A stretch of 47,637 nt of DNA from CAZDXB01 sp964509335. Its GTDB lineage: Bacteria; Bacteroidota; Ignavibacteria; Kapaibacteriales; UBA2268. Position 1 is the stretch's first letter, and each line of letters begins with the position of its first letter. Positions 1-8,160 of the stretch are shown here, piece by piece. Where the stretch lies: positions 1 to 47,637 of the forward strand of contig CAZDXB010000022.1 of NCBI GenBank assembly GCA_964509335.1, in the 5' to 3' direction. The translations under genes were made by a program, and so were the position numbers. The notes under the pieces are model-generated. The model was not told the origin of the DNA and ran no database searches. It was given only the letters and a program-made list of their open reading frames with translations.

Positions 1-1
1 T

Positions 2-295
2 TACGAACGAGAAGACGAAATAATTAAAGCGTTCGGAGCTGAACGCAGTGAACGGAGCTTAAAAGAGCAATTAGAACAAGCCTTCGAGCGCTCCGGCAAG
101 TCAGAGCTAAGGTATGCCGAGTTAAAATATCAGTTGAAAGAAGTAATCGGAAAATCTGAAAGAACTGCGGAACGAAAAATTAAGAGCGCTAAAAATAACG
201 GATTGATTATAAAAATCGACGAAAAATATCGTATTAACGAAAATGAAAACGACGATAATCAACAACACGAAAACGACGATAATTTGCCTTTTTAA
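2..295 (+). CDS. C-terminal part of a winged-helix protein (5' end outside window)
   Basis: An open frame runs in from the left edge and stops with TAA at 293-295, giving 97 residues of a C-terminus. The middle (about residues 20-70 of the visible part) looks like a winged helix: a helical run around SELRYAELKYQL, then SERTAERKIKSAKNNGLI, then a strand-like IIKIDEKYRI. It ends in a polar, acidic tail with a doubled ENDDN/ENDDN unit. Winged-helix ends of this kind occur in plasmid or phage replication ATPases and primase-helicase proteins, and the short repeats just downstream (316-460) fit a replication or mobile-element setting, but the catalytic part is not visible and no family can be named. 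The frame is sure; the function is not. Confidence 0.6.
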   Translation, partial: YEREDEIIKAFGAERSERSLKEQLEQAFERSGKSELRYAELKYQLKEVIGKSERTAERKIKSAKNNGLIIKIDEKYRINENENDDNQQHENDDNLPF

Positions 296-1136
296 AACTG
301 CTAAAAAAAAAAGAACCGACATTTCTTGGGGTACCTAGGGATGTCGGTAATGTCGGTAAATGCTAAAAACGCAGTCCCAGAGCGGATAAATTAACCGACA
401 TCGAGTTTTGTCGGTATTTCGGTAAAAAAAAACAAAAGGCAGTCCCAGAACGGATAAATTTGGATTCATTAGCGTTTAACCCTTTGAAACTAAAAAGATA
501 AGACGGTTAATATTCGCCAAATAAGATTAAAATTTAAGAACAAGATTTACAATTTTCTGTCGGTTTTAAATTAAATCTATCCGTCTGAAATCAAGATTCA
601 GCCTTTACTAGAAGAATCAACCTTCATAAATCGCTTCTAAGAGCTTTTAACGAAGCAGTGAGTGGTTTTATATAGGCGTTTAGAACTCTGAACGCAAATT
701 TCTTTGTTTAGATTTTATTTTTGAGCAAACTCGGTTTTCAATTTCATACGATTTGCTATATCGCGCTATAGTATTTTGTTAGACCGGTCGTTTTTGAATC
801 AAGACGAAACATAAACGAAAGCAAATGAAGTTAAAAGTTGTATATTAAGAATAAAGCAATTAAATTAGTATAAAACAAAACTTTTAAGATACTATGTGAT
901 AGGTTGTTTTGTATGAAATATGTATGAAATATATTTTTTAAATTCCTATAATCAAGACTGATGCGCATTATGCGAGCATTATGAGTATTTGATAAATCAA
1001 ATCGTTTAGCGCTGTCGCAAATACGCAAAATCTTACCTCTCTACTTCCAAAAAATCACCGCAAAATTTTCATTTTTCCTTAAAAAAGTCGATTATTGTAA
1101 ATATGAGTTAATACTTTTTAAAAAAAGGCGTTAAAA
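296..1136. other. Non-coding region with short repeats near its left end
   Basis: No credible gene on either strand in about 840 bp. The first 170 bp hold several CCGACA/TGTCGG motifs and a 22-bp direct repeat (listed separately). The remainder is AT-rich with scattered stops. The only longer open frame, on the minus strand at 831-1028, is low-complexity and has no upstream ribosome binding site. The last part presumably contains the promoter of the lipoprotein gene at 1137, but I see no clear consensus. Confidence 0.6.
316..460. repeat. Short direct and inverted repeats (CCGACA/TGTCGG; 22-bp direct repeat)
   Basis: CCGACAT at 316-322 and ATGTCGG at 341-347 form an inverted repeat, with TGTCGG again at 351-356, CCGACAT at 395-401, TGTCGG at 409-414 and a degenerate TTCGGTAAA at 418-426. 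A 22-bp unit beginning GCAGTCCCAGA occurs at 371-392 and again at 439-460 with one mismatch (G/A at position 12). The cluster lies directly after the gene at the left edge. It could be iteron-like or operator-like sites; there is no direct evidence for either. Confidence 0.65.
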
Positions 1137-2876
1137 ATGAAAAGGATTTCGAATATTATCGTCGTATCGCTCGCTAGCGTCGTTTTAATCGCTTTGAACG
1201 GGTGCGGAACCGCTAAACGCTGTCCCGATATATCCGCTTACGGCAACTTAGGCTCTGTGGTCAACACCAGAGACGACGACCTTTCCCCGACTACAATCGA
1301 AGACAAGTTATACTATTACTCAATCGACAAAGGACCGCGCGGCGGTAAAACCTACTTCATAGCCGTCCTCGAAGAAAAAGACTTCAGGGAAGCCAAAATC
1401 GCCGACAAGTTCTATTTCGGAAATCTAACCGAATGCGAAACGCCCGTATTAATACGCGACGAAAGCGCCGGAACGCTCGAAGCCTATTTCGCCGCCGCCC
1501 AACCAGGAGACAGAAGCAAAGTCAAGGATATATATTACAGCCGACGGGAAAACGGCGGCTGGACGCGCCCGCAACCCCTTAGTATTAACTCCGACGCCCG
1601 CGACGCCGAGCCTTGCCTCTCCGACGACGGCAAGACGCTTATTTTCGCTTCCGATAGAGACGGCGGCTTCGGCGGAATCGACCTTTATCTTAGCCAAAAG
1701 CAAAGCGACGGCTCTTGGTCGGAACCGAAAAACTTAGGCGACAAAGTAAACACCGAGCAAAACGATATGTCGCCTTATCTCGATAAAAACGGAACGCTTT
1801 ACTTCGCCTCGACCGGTTACGCGCAAAATTCCGGCTTCGATATAATAAAAGCAAAACCCGCCGGCAAATTGAAATGGCGCGAAGGCGAGCGAATGCCCTT
1901 CCCCTTTTCCACCGAATACGGCGAAATCAGCCCGACGAAATTGGGCGGCAAGTTCGTAATAGCTTCCAACCGTCCGGGCGGTTGCGGCGGCTTCGACCTT
2001 TACGGCTACGAAATTTGCGGTCCGGTGCGGCTGAAAGCGCGCGTCCGCTCCGACGCTAATATACCGCTCGCGGGCGACGCCTACTTGTTGAGCGCCGAAG
2101 GCGACACGCTCGAAAAAGTCCGAGCGCCAGCCGACGGCAAATTCGCCCTCACTCTGCTGCCCGAAAAGAAATATAAACTCAAATACATTAACGCCTGCGT
2201 CCCCTCGAAAACCGCCGAAGCGGAATTCGAAGCGCCCTGCTCCGATTCCAGCATGGTAGCCGTCAGGCTCGACATTAACGTATCGCTTAAGCCGACAATG
2301 TTCTCCTTCGACTACTACGAAATACCCGTCTTCGTTTCCGGCTACTACAAGCCGCTAACGGAAGAAAGCCTCGCCGACCTGAAACTGAAATTCGCTTACA
2401 ATCAACTCGGCGACGCCGACTCGACAAAATACATAGAGAACCCCAAAAACAACTACGACGAATACGTGAGAATCTCGGAAATAGCCTTCCAAGACGCCGC
2501 CGAATTCATATTAAGGAAAATCGACTTCTTGAATTGCGGCGACAGCGCGACCAACGGCAAGCTAAAAATCAAGGTTTACGGATACGCCGACCCGCGCCCG
2601 ATAAGCGACCGAGCGCGATACGTCGGTCCCGTCATTGAAAGCGAGAGCTTGGGAATAAGCGCTTATCCGGGCGAGAGAATCAACAATGCCTTTCTCTCCG
2701 AACTGCGCGCCTACTTCACCGCTCGAGCGCTAAAGAAAATCCTGAAGAAATCGCCCAAATACAAAGCGAACGAAAGCGCTATAATATGGGCGGCGGAAGG
2801 CAAAGGCGCCGACTCCAGCTTCGAGCAAACCGAACGCAACAGAAGAGTAGCGATAGAGGCGGGGTTTGGGGAGTGA
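1137..2876 (+). CDS. Outer-membrane lipoprotein with PD40 repeats and OmpA-like C-terminus
   Basis: 579 residues. The N-terminus is a lipoprotein signal with lipobox LNGC (Cys23). From about residue 130 to 300 there are WD40-like PD40 beta-propeller repeats: EPCLSDDGKTLIFASDRDGG, then DMSPYLDKNGTLYFAS, then a third block at about 260-290. Next comes a carboxypeptidase-regulatory-like or beta-sandwich stretch. The C-terminus is a divergent OmpA-like domain ending in the signature-like ERNRRVAIEAGF. Proteins with PD40 plus OmpA are common in Bacteroidota, some linked to T9SS and gliding (PorE-like); the OmpA part would bind peptidoglycan in the periplasm. Codons are richer in G and C than in the genes just downstream. 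The start is supported by the immediate signal peptide. The C-terminal domain assignment is less certain than the rest. Confidence 0.8.
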   Translation: MKRISNIIVVSLASVVLIALNGCGTAKRCPDISAYGNLGSVVNTRDDDLSPTTIEDKLYYYSIDKGPRGGKTYFIAVLEEKDFREAKIADKFYFGNLTECETPVLIRDESAGTLEAYFAAAQPGDRSKVKDIYYSRRENGGWTRPQPLSINSDARDAEPCLSDDGKTLIFASDRDGGFGGIDLYLSQKQSDGSWSEPKNLGDKVNTEQNDMSPYLDKNGTLYFASTGYAQNSGFDIIKAKPAGKLKWREGERMPFPFSTEYGEISPTKLGGKFVIASNRPGGCGGFDLYGYEICGPVRLKARVRSDANIPLAGDAYLLSAEGDTLEKVRAPADGKFALTLLPEKKYKLKYINACVPSKTAEAEFEAPCSDSSMVAVRLDINVSLKPTMFSFDYYEIPVFVSGYYKPLTEESLADLKLKFAYNQLGDADSTKYIENPKNNYDEYVRISEIAFQDAAEFILRKIDFLNCGDSATNGKLKIKVYGYADPRPISDRARYVGPVIESESLGISAYPGERINNAFLSELRAYFTARALKKILKKSPKYKANESAIIWAAEGKGADSSFEQTERNRRVAIEAGFGE

Positions 2877-2989
2877 AACTTTCAGCTATAGATATATTTG
2901 ACACTTCCCTAAGTGAGGCGCAACTGGTAAAATTCAACGCCTTCATCTTTAGAAATTACATACAAGAAGAAGAAAGTGAACGAGCTTAA
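2873..2989 (+). CDS. Possible 38-residue ORF overlapping the lipoprotein stop
   Basis: A GTG at 2873 overlaps the TGA of the lipoprotein gene by 3 bases (GTGA) and is preceded by a purine-rich GGGGTTTGGGGA that could act as a ribosome binding site. The product (MKLSAIDIFDTSLSEAQLVK...) is short, polar and amphipathic, without signal or membrane segment. The four-base stop/start overlap is typical of translational coupling, but at 38 residues chance cannot be excluded. Confidence 0.25.
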   Translation: MKLSAIDIFDTSLSEAQLVKFNAFIFRNYIQEEESERA

Positions 2990-3418
2990 TTGTGGTTATG
3001 ATAAGGACAAATCTGAGTTTCCAAGAACAAGAGCGAAAACACAAAGTATTTACCACTACAGCAATGTAGTTATTTTTGCTACAATATAAAAGTATTTATT
3101 ACTATTTTATTATTAATTTGTGATTCATATCTTAGAGAAGTTGTAATTGAAAGTAATGGAGTGAACGTATATGGCGGTAATACGTAAGCTACAAGTTTTA
3201 GGAAATGCCAGAAAGGAGGGCTATGGCAATGAAATTCGTAATTAAGAATTAGACTTCGTAAAAAGCCTTTTTTATTACTTAGCAATATAATTATATACTT
3301 TATTTTTAAAATAAGGGAAGTTATATTTTGCTATGTAATTGTCTACTAGTTCAATTTTTTTAAAATTGAAAGTAGGATTGGTTTTTTTATTATAGTAATA
3401 TTAATTATGGAGAAAATC
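2990..3418. other. AT-rich non-coding spacer with two weak hairpins
   Basis: About 430 bp without a supportable gene. ACTACA/TGTAGT at 3055-3070 followed by TATTTTT could be a weak terminator for the upstream lipoprotein transcript. A perfect 9-bp inverted repeat TTCAATTTT/AAAATTGAA lies at 3350-3370 just before the next gene. Neither is strong in GC, so both are tentative. Confidence 0.4.
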
Positions 3419-4012
3419 ATGAAGTATTTAGCAATATCATTTAGTTTAGTTTTTACTTTACTTGTTTTAAGCGGTAGCGAAACGTTCGCAGACGACCAAT
3501 ATTTCTGTGATGATGGAGATTGTCCTTGGGGTGATACATATACAATAGGATTTAATTGCGGAGGATGTCTATATGTTGCATATTATCAAACAAGAACCTG
3601 TACTGATCCTCCGTATGATGATATAACGACATTTAAAATTACTAAAGTGGAAAAGGTTAATCCAAACTGATCGAGTATTTGCGACAATAAAAACAATGGC
3701 GACATATTGTTTCAAGAAGCAGGTTCTGAAATCATACGGGCCCATAAAGATGAGTGGTTTCCTGACTTAGGACCAAATGAATGCGATATTAATATTATGG
3801 GGTATGCTGCCGATTGTTGGCGTTGGACAACCTCTCCGGGAGGAAATGTTTGGAAAGAACCTTGCTACCTTGAATCTTGCTGTAGGATGGAATGGTATAT
3901 ATGTAAAGATAACCAAAACAAATTCGAAGATCCAGTATTACAGGGGTGGCAATCGATTGTGCCATGCGATATTAATGAAGTTACAACGGATTGTTCAACA
4001 TTATGTGAATAA
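3419..4012 (+). pseudogene. Cysteine-rich secreted protein interrupted by an in-frame TGA
   Basis: The frame runs from ATG 3419 (GGAG at 3409-3412 supports this start over the ATG at 3407) through a signal peptide (MKYLAISFSLVFTLLVLSG..., likely cleaved after ETFA) to a TGA at 3668-3670, then continues in the same frame without another stop to TAA at 4010-4012. The joined product would be about 197 residues with 15 cysteines, 5 before and 10 after the TGA, including a CC pair. This is the pattern of a disulfide-rich exported protein. No family is recognised. The simplest reading is a nonsense mutation (CGA or TGG to TGA); a base-calling error or UGA recoding are alternatives. It precedes two T9SS cargo genes. 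Confidence 0.6.
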
Positions 4013-4073
4013 TAAATTGGAAATCATAAATTTATAAATTAATGAGTATGTATAATATATAGCGGAGCATAAA

Positions 4074-6080
4074 ATGAAAAAGAGTTTTTATTTATTTTTG
4101 ACGTTTATTTTTATCGGTTTCATTGCAAGTAGTTATTTCTCCCAATGTCAAATAACAAGGAAGTGGATTGTCGTAGATACAAGTGAAAGGGATAGGAACA
4201 CTTCCTATATCCCGTTTCCAAAATCAATGGCGGCAGCTAATAAAAACAGTATCATTTTATGCTCCCAATTGCCTACTCAAGATAAATTCATTGAGCACAT
4301 TAAAAATGAAGGAAAAGAAATAAATGAAATATATAGGAAAAAAAATGCTTTTTTTGAACATTGGAATTCCGTCGCGCATCCGTCCTCCGACGTGATTGTA
4401 GTCGTAGGCGATTCCGTGTATGAATATTATGCAAATACATTTGTAAAAATTAAGCGCAGAATGATGATTATCAGCAGGGACGGGGGCGAAAGCTGGCAAA
4501 AAGTAGTTGGAGATTCAAATACGTATTTTGCGGACGTCTCTATGTGCGACAGCGTTTTTGGCGCTGTATTACACAGATATACCAGCAACAAGGCGAACGA
4601 TACGCCGGCTCCCAGAGAAGATAGCCTTTGGCTGACCGACGATTGTTGGAAAACAATCAAAAAAGTTCCTCTGCCAAACGACAGCGATTCTTATTTAAAA
4701 GTATTTTGCTTTACAAGAAAAAAATACGCTTTACTTACTTGGAGTTTGGAACAAAGCTATATTAACTTTACTAGCGACGGCGGGGAAAGCTGGTATCGTT
4801 CCGAAAATATCGGAAACGATGTTTCTGTTAGGAACATAACTTTCGCGGGCAATGCAGCTTATGCCGTTGGATACGACGAACTTGTTCCTTCTTTGAAATA
4901 TCCTGTTTTATACCGCAGCCAAGACGACGGTATTACTTGGTCGGAAGTAAAAAGCATATATAACGACAGTATTTATTCAGATGACGGATATATGTCTATG
5001 GATTTCTTTGATGAGATGAACGGTATTATAGGAGTAGAGGATGGAACAATTAGAAGAACAAGCAACGGAGGCGAAACTTGGTCAACCGAATTTACTCCAA
5101 ATATTGACGGTAAACGCGGTTACTTAGAGCAAGTTTATTATCCCTGCGAGGATTTTGCTATCGGAACGAGCGACGGCGTAATAATAAAAAGCGGCGAAGA
5201 GCGTTGCCTTGCTATTCCCGGATTTAAACACATTTTGAATATGTACGACCAACCTCTTAACAATGTAAAGCTCGAATGGACAAAAATTAAAGGAGCGGAA
5301 GAATACCAAATAAGAATGAGGAAATCAAATAAGAACAAACCCGACGACACCTCGAGTTTTAACAATCCTTGGCTGGATACAACGCTTTCCGGCAATAGCA
5401 TAACATTGAACGGGCTCGATGACAGTACTTTTTATTACGCTTGGATTAGGGCGCTGGACGACGGTTTGGAAAGCGATTGGTCGGACGAAGACTATGTTTT
5501 TATGACTGACGCAAAAGACTCGCTATATTTCCCCGACCTTATTTATCCCGTTCATAATTCTATGAATGTTCCTACGAACATTACAGTACGCTGGACAAAA
5601 GTTCCCGCCGCGACTAGTTATATACTGAACGTGAATTATGATTACGATGAATTTTGGGACGTTTATAATTATATTGAAGACACGACCGTAACTCTGGAAG
5701 GCTTGCTTCCTAATAGGGTATATCGTCTGGAATTAAAATCAGTAGGCGAATCCTCGAAAACAAAATTTTGCGGATTTAAGTTTATTACCGGCGACGAGAC
5801 GGCAGTAAATGAAGCAAGAACGGACTTTTCAGATATAAAGGTTTATCCAAATCCGGTTAACGATATCTGTCGTATTTTTGTATTCGCCGATAAACCTGCA
5901 ACAGGTGAAGTTATCGTTAGTAATTTGTATGGAATGGAAGTTCTAAATTACGATAAATTACTTAAAGCGGGAGAAAACAATATCAAAATCGACTTGAGCC
6001 GTCTTCCGATGGGCGTATATATAATAAAGTTAAGAACTAACGACGGGCTCATTGGCGTTAGTAAAATTATGAAAAATTAA
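4074..6080 (+). CDS. Secreted BNR/FnIII protein with T9SS type A sorting domain
   Basis: 668 residues. Signal peptide at 1-27 (MKKSFYLFLTFIFIGFIASS). Residues about 120-380 hold repeated BNR/sortilin-like Asp-box motifs: SRDGGESWQ, TSDGGESWY, SQDDGITWSE, TSNGGETWS, as in YCF48-like or sialidase-type beta-propellers. Two fibronectin type III-like segments follow (about 390-480 and 495-570: WTKIKGAEEYQIRM and WTKVPAATSYILNV). The last roughly 75 residues are a T9SS C-terminal sorting domain (KVYPNPVND, then LPMGVYIIKLRTNDG, ending KIMKN). It is therefore probably exported to the periplasm, passed across the outer membrane by T9SS and surface-anchored or released. Its substrate is unknown; Asp-boxes alone do not imply sialidase activity. 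A second T9SS-type gene follows 16 bp downstream. Confidence 0.82.
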   Translation: MKKSFYLFLTFIFIGFIASSYFSQCQITRKWIVVDTSERDRNTSYIPFPKSMAAANKNSIILCSQLPTQDKFIEHIKNEGKEINEIYRKKNAFFEHWNSVAHPSSDVIVVVGDSVYEYYANTFVKIKRRMMIISRDGGESWQKVVGDSNTYFADVSMCDSVFGAVLHRYTSNKANDTPAPREDSLWLTDDCWKTIKKVPLPNDSDSYLKVFCFTRKKYALLTWSLEQSYINFTSDGGESWYRSENIGNDVSVRNITFAGNAAYAVGYDELVPSLKYPVLYRSQDDGITWSEVKSIYNDSIYSDDGYMSMDFFDEMNGIIGVEDGTIRRTSNGGETWSTEFTPNIDGKRGYLEQVYYPCEDFAIGTSDGVIIKSGEERCLAIPGFKHILNMYDQPLNNVKLEWTKIKGAEEYQIRMRKSNKNKPDDTSSFNNPWLDTTLSGNSITLNGLDDSTFYYAWIRALDDGLESDWSDEDYVFMTDAKDSLYFPDLIYPVHNSMNVPTNITVRWTKVPAATSYILNVNYDYDEFWDVYNYIEDTTVTLEGLLPNRVYRLELKSVGESSKTKFCGFKFITGDETAVNEARTDFSDIKVYPNPVNDICRIFVFADKPATGEVIVSNLYGMEVLNYDKLLKAGENNIKIDLSRLPMGVYIIKLRTNDGLIGVSKIMKN

Positions 6081-6096
6081 ACGAGGCTAATTAGCT

Positions 6097-6609
6097 ATGA
6101 AAATATACAGATTTATATTTTATACTATCGTCTTGTTGATTTCCGCTTCGCAGATTATAGCTCAAGATGAATCCTTTTTAAAAAATTGCGCCCAATTTAA
6201 TAATTTGGATAAACAAACGGAAACTTCCGATACGATTAAAACAAAGGGAACGATACTTCTCGAGAGCTATACACAGATAGATAAAGAATCTTATTATAGG
6301 CAAGGAGAGATTAACGGAGCGGTCGCATATACGTATTTGTATCTGATTAGAATATTTCCCTGTCCAGTCGTAAACTTAGCGAGAATTATGATTTTTGGTA
6401 TAGAACACACGGGCGAAAGCTCTATAAATTTAAAAATATACGATATAAACGGCTCGTTTGTCAAAGATATATCCTATGCGGCGGAAGGAGTTAACGACGG
6501 CAGAAAGCTCGATTTTTATGTTGACTTAAGCTTTCTATCGACTGGAATATACATAATTGAAATGATTTCTAACGACAAAAGAACGACAAGGAAATTTATA
6601 AAGTTGTAA
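6097..6609 (+). CDS. Small secreted protein with T9SS-like C-terminal sorting domain
   Basis: 170 residues with a signal peptide (MKIYRFIFYTIVLLISASQIIAQ). The C-terminal 80 residues have the T9SS type A shape: INLKIYDINGSFVKDI, then LDFYVDLSFLSTGIYIIEM, ending in the basic RKFIKL. The region between signal and sorting domain is only about 65 residues and has no recognised domain, so this may be a small surface protein or a remnant of a larger one. It follows the preceding T9SS cargo gene by 16 bp and is probably co-transcribed. The hairpin repeat at 6611 begins directly after its stop codon. Confidence 0.75.
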   Translation: MKIYRFIFYTIVLLISASQIIAQDESFLKNCAQFNNLDKQTETSDTIKTKGTILLESYTQIDKESYYRQGEINGAVAYTYLYLIRIFPCPVVNLARIMIFGIEHTGESSINLKIYDINGSFVKDISYAAEGVNDGRKLDFYVDLSFLSTGIYIIEMISNDKRTTRKFIKL

Positions 6610-6610
6610 A

Positions 6611-6656
6611 AAGAACTTACTCATCCGACGACTCCAAGTCATCGGATGAGTGAAAC
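6611..6656. repeat. 46-bp hairpin repeat, copy 1
   Basis: The unit starts AAGAACTTACTCATCCGACG and is repeated at 6921-6966 with two mismatches, both in the loop. Each copy folds into a 15-bp stem (ACTCATCCGACGACT with AGTCATCGGATGAGT, one G-T-type mismatch) around a 3-base loop. This copy sits 1 bp after the stop codon of the upstream gene, so it could also act as a transcript 3' end. Confidence 0.85.
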
Positions 6657-6665
6657 CCACACTCG

Positions 6666-6709
6666 TTCCGACGCTCTGCGTCGGAATGCATACAAAGACG
6701 CTCCGCGTC
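6666..6709. repeat. Two tandem small hairpins
   Basis: TTCCGACGC/GCGTCGGAA (6666-6674 and 6678-6686, perfect 9-bp stem) is followed by GACGC/GCGTC (6697-6701 and 6705-6709). Further GC-rich short palindromes follow up to about 6770 (for example CCGCGC/GCGCGG). Such clusters are typical of REP-like intergenic elements. Confidence 0.6.
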
Positions 6710-6808
6710 GTTCTTCTTTTATAATTGCCGCGCAGAGCGCGGACTTGTGCGTCCAAGACGTCGGAGCGAACGGAACAAGATGAAAAAGCTCCAGCTAACC
6801 TTTTAGTC

Positions 6809-6843
6809 CTCTCCCCGATTTCGGGGAGAGTTAGAGAGGGGTA
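6809..6843. repeat. CTCTCCCCG hairpin element, copy 1
   Basis: CTCTCCCCG (6809-6817), four-base loop, CGGGGAGAG (6822-6830), then TTAGAGAGGGGTA. The same stem and same 13-base tail recur at 22634-22668 with a different loop, so this is a dispersed element, not a chance hairpin. Confidence 0.8.
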
Positions 6844-6920
6844 GAAGACAAAATGTCTCTTCGGATGGCTGGGGCGCTCTTCTCAAATCCCTTCCCTTTG
6901 ATAAAGATTCCTTCCATATA

Positions 6921-6966
6921 AAGAACTTACTCATCCGACGACTTGAAGTCATCGGATGAGTGAAAC
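6921..6966. repeat. 46-bp hairpin repeat, copy 2
   Basis: Second copy of the unit at 6611-6656, same orientation, differing only by CC to TG in the loop. It lies 2 bp from the end of the broken minus-strand gene. The two copies bracket about 260 bp of other small hairpins between convergent genes. Confidence 0.85.
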
Positions 6967-6968
6967 TT

Positions 6969-7580
6969 TTACCAAAACAATCTTCCAATGCTTACGCCGA
7001 AATATAACAAGCTTTTGTAATGAGGGCGTTCTATTGACGACGTTTCGTAATCTAAGAAATTTAACGTCGGACTAAAATTGCACGTCAGATTAGGCGAAAT
7101 TATCCAATCGCTAAAATATATATCGTATCCAAAGGAAAATTCTACTTCTATACCCATTTCAGCGAAATCGCGAGCGAACACTAAGCCAGTTCTTGCTAAA
7201 AATATTCCCGAAAAACTATCCATAGCGGATTTAAAAGAAAATCCAAAAGTTTGCATCGGATTAACGCCGAAAGAGTTTTTAAAATAAACGCCCATATTCC
7301 CCCTTGCCCAATCATCGAAGTCCTTTCGCCTCCATTTAGGAATACGATATGAAACGTCGAAGCCGATTTCATAAATAACATAATCGCCCATCGGTAGAGC
7401 GTTGTTTGAAATGGAAACGGACAATTGTTTGTCTATAGGTTTGGGCAGTTAATCATACTCTTTGTGAATATCGCCGATGTAAGTCGTCCCTTTGTACTTG
7501 TCAACGGAATCTTTCTCGTCGGAAAGCGCCGAGCCGACATTCAACAAAAGTGCGATAACAACTATCAGCGTCTTCTTCAT
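6969..7580 (-). pseudogene. Outer-membrane beta-barrel-like protein interrupted by an in-frame TAA
   Basis: Read on the minus strand, ATG at 7580 opens a good signal peptide (MKKTLIVVIALLLNVGSALS). The frame reaches TAA at 7451-7449 (codon 44) and then continues in the same frame, without another stop, for about 160 residues to 6969. The downstream part alternates aromatic and polar residues like outer-membrane beta-strands (GDYVIYEIGFDVSYRI, MGIEVEFSFGYDIYF) and ends with a C-terminal aromatic, GRLFW. Signal peptide and barrel therefore look like one gene of about 203 codons split by a nonsense change (CAA to TAA is one step). The barrel part could only be translated alone from a weak TTG at 7424 and would lack a signal. 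Confidence 0.6.
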
Positions 7581-7690
7581 AAGAATCCTCGGATTTTGAT
7601 ATACATAATATTTGACGAACGCCTCCTTGACGAATTTTTACAATCGTAGCTTCGGCGTTCGAACCCTAAATTTCTCCTTTCCCAAAACTC

Positions 7691-8071
7691 TCACGCATTC
7701 GGATCGAACTTATGAGACGACAGTTCCTTCATAGGCTCCACCGTTTTGACGATGATATTAACGGTTTGCATACTTGTCGGCTTCTTCGGATTTTTGTTCG
7801 TCAAACGATAAGGTCCGTCCAAAAGCGTCATCATGTCCTTCGACTCGATTTGGACTTCGAACGCGACGTCGAATTTCGAATCGCCGACGTTCATCGCAGT
7901 TAATTCCAATACGTTAGAGCGTTTGGTTATCAAAGCGAATTGAACGGTAATCTCTTCGTCCGAATCTGTATAATCCATTATGACCTCGTCGTTGATTTTG
8001 GCGACAAACCTACCGATTAACTTCTTGACGTCGATTCTAAGTTTCGAGTTAACAAAGACATAAAAAGCCAT
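7691..8071 (-). CDS. Hypothetical protein, 126 residues
   Basis: No family recognised. The product (MAFYVFVNSKLRIDVKKLIG...) has no signal peptide or membrane segment. It is mostly alternating hydrophobic and charged residues suggesting a beta-rich cytoplasmic protein. AGAGAGACG lies 5-13 bases before the ATG and could be a ribosome binding site. A perfect minus-strand hairpin with a T8 tract ends only 21 bases upstream of the start codon, so any transcript must read through a terminator-like element to reach the gene, which suggests attenuation. Confidence 0.6.
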   Translation of the reverse strand: MAFYVFVNSKLRIDVKKLIGRFVAKINDEVIMDYTDSDEEITVQFALITKRSNVLELTAMNVGDSKFDVAFEVQIESKDMMTLLDGPYRLTNKNPKKPTSMQTVNIIVKTVEPMKELSSHKFDPNA

Positions 8072-8091
8072 AACGTCTCTCTGATTTATTT

Positions 8092-8160
8092 AAAAAAAAG
8101 CGTCGCCTATCATTATAGGTAGGGAAAACCGACTTAGTATGTAGGATAATGATAGGCGAC
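8092..8160 (-). terminator. Terminator/attenuator hairpin in front of the 126-residue gene
   Basis: On the minus strand, GTCGCCTATCATTAT (8160-8146), a 29-base loop, a perfect 15-base complement (8116-8102), then GC and eight T (8099-8092). It has all parts of an intrinsic terminator, although the loop is long. The gene at 8071 starts 21 bases after the T tract, leaving no room for its own promoter. Confidence 0.65.

Noticed and set aside
831..1028. Minus-strand open frame of 65 codons in the first spacer
   Set aside because: Low-complexity hydrophobic translation, no ribosome site, no family signal; fits chance in AT-rich DNA.
3210..3255. Strong AAAGGAGG followed by a 9-codon frame (MAMKFVIKN)
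   Set aside because: Nine residues only; the surrounding sequence looks like degenerate spacer, and nothing supports a leader peptide for the following gene.
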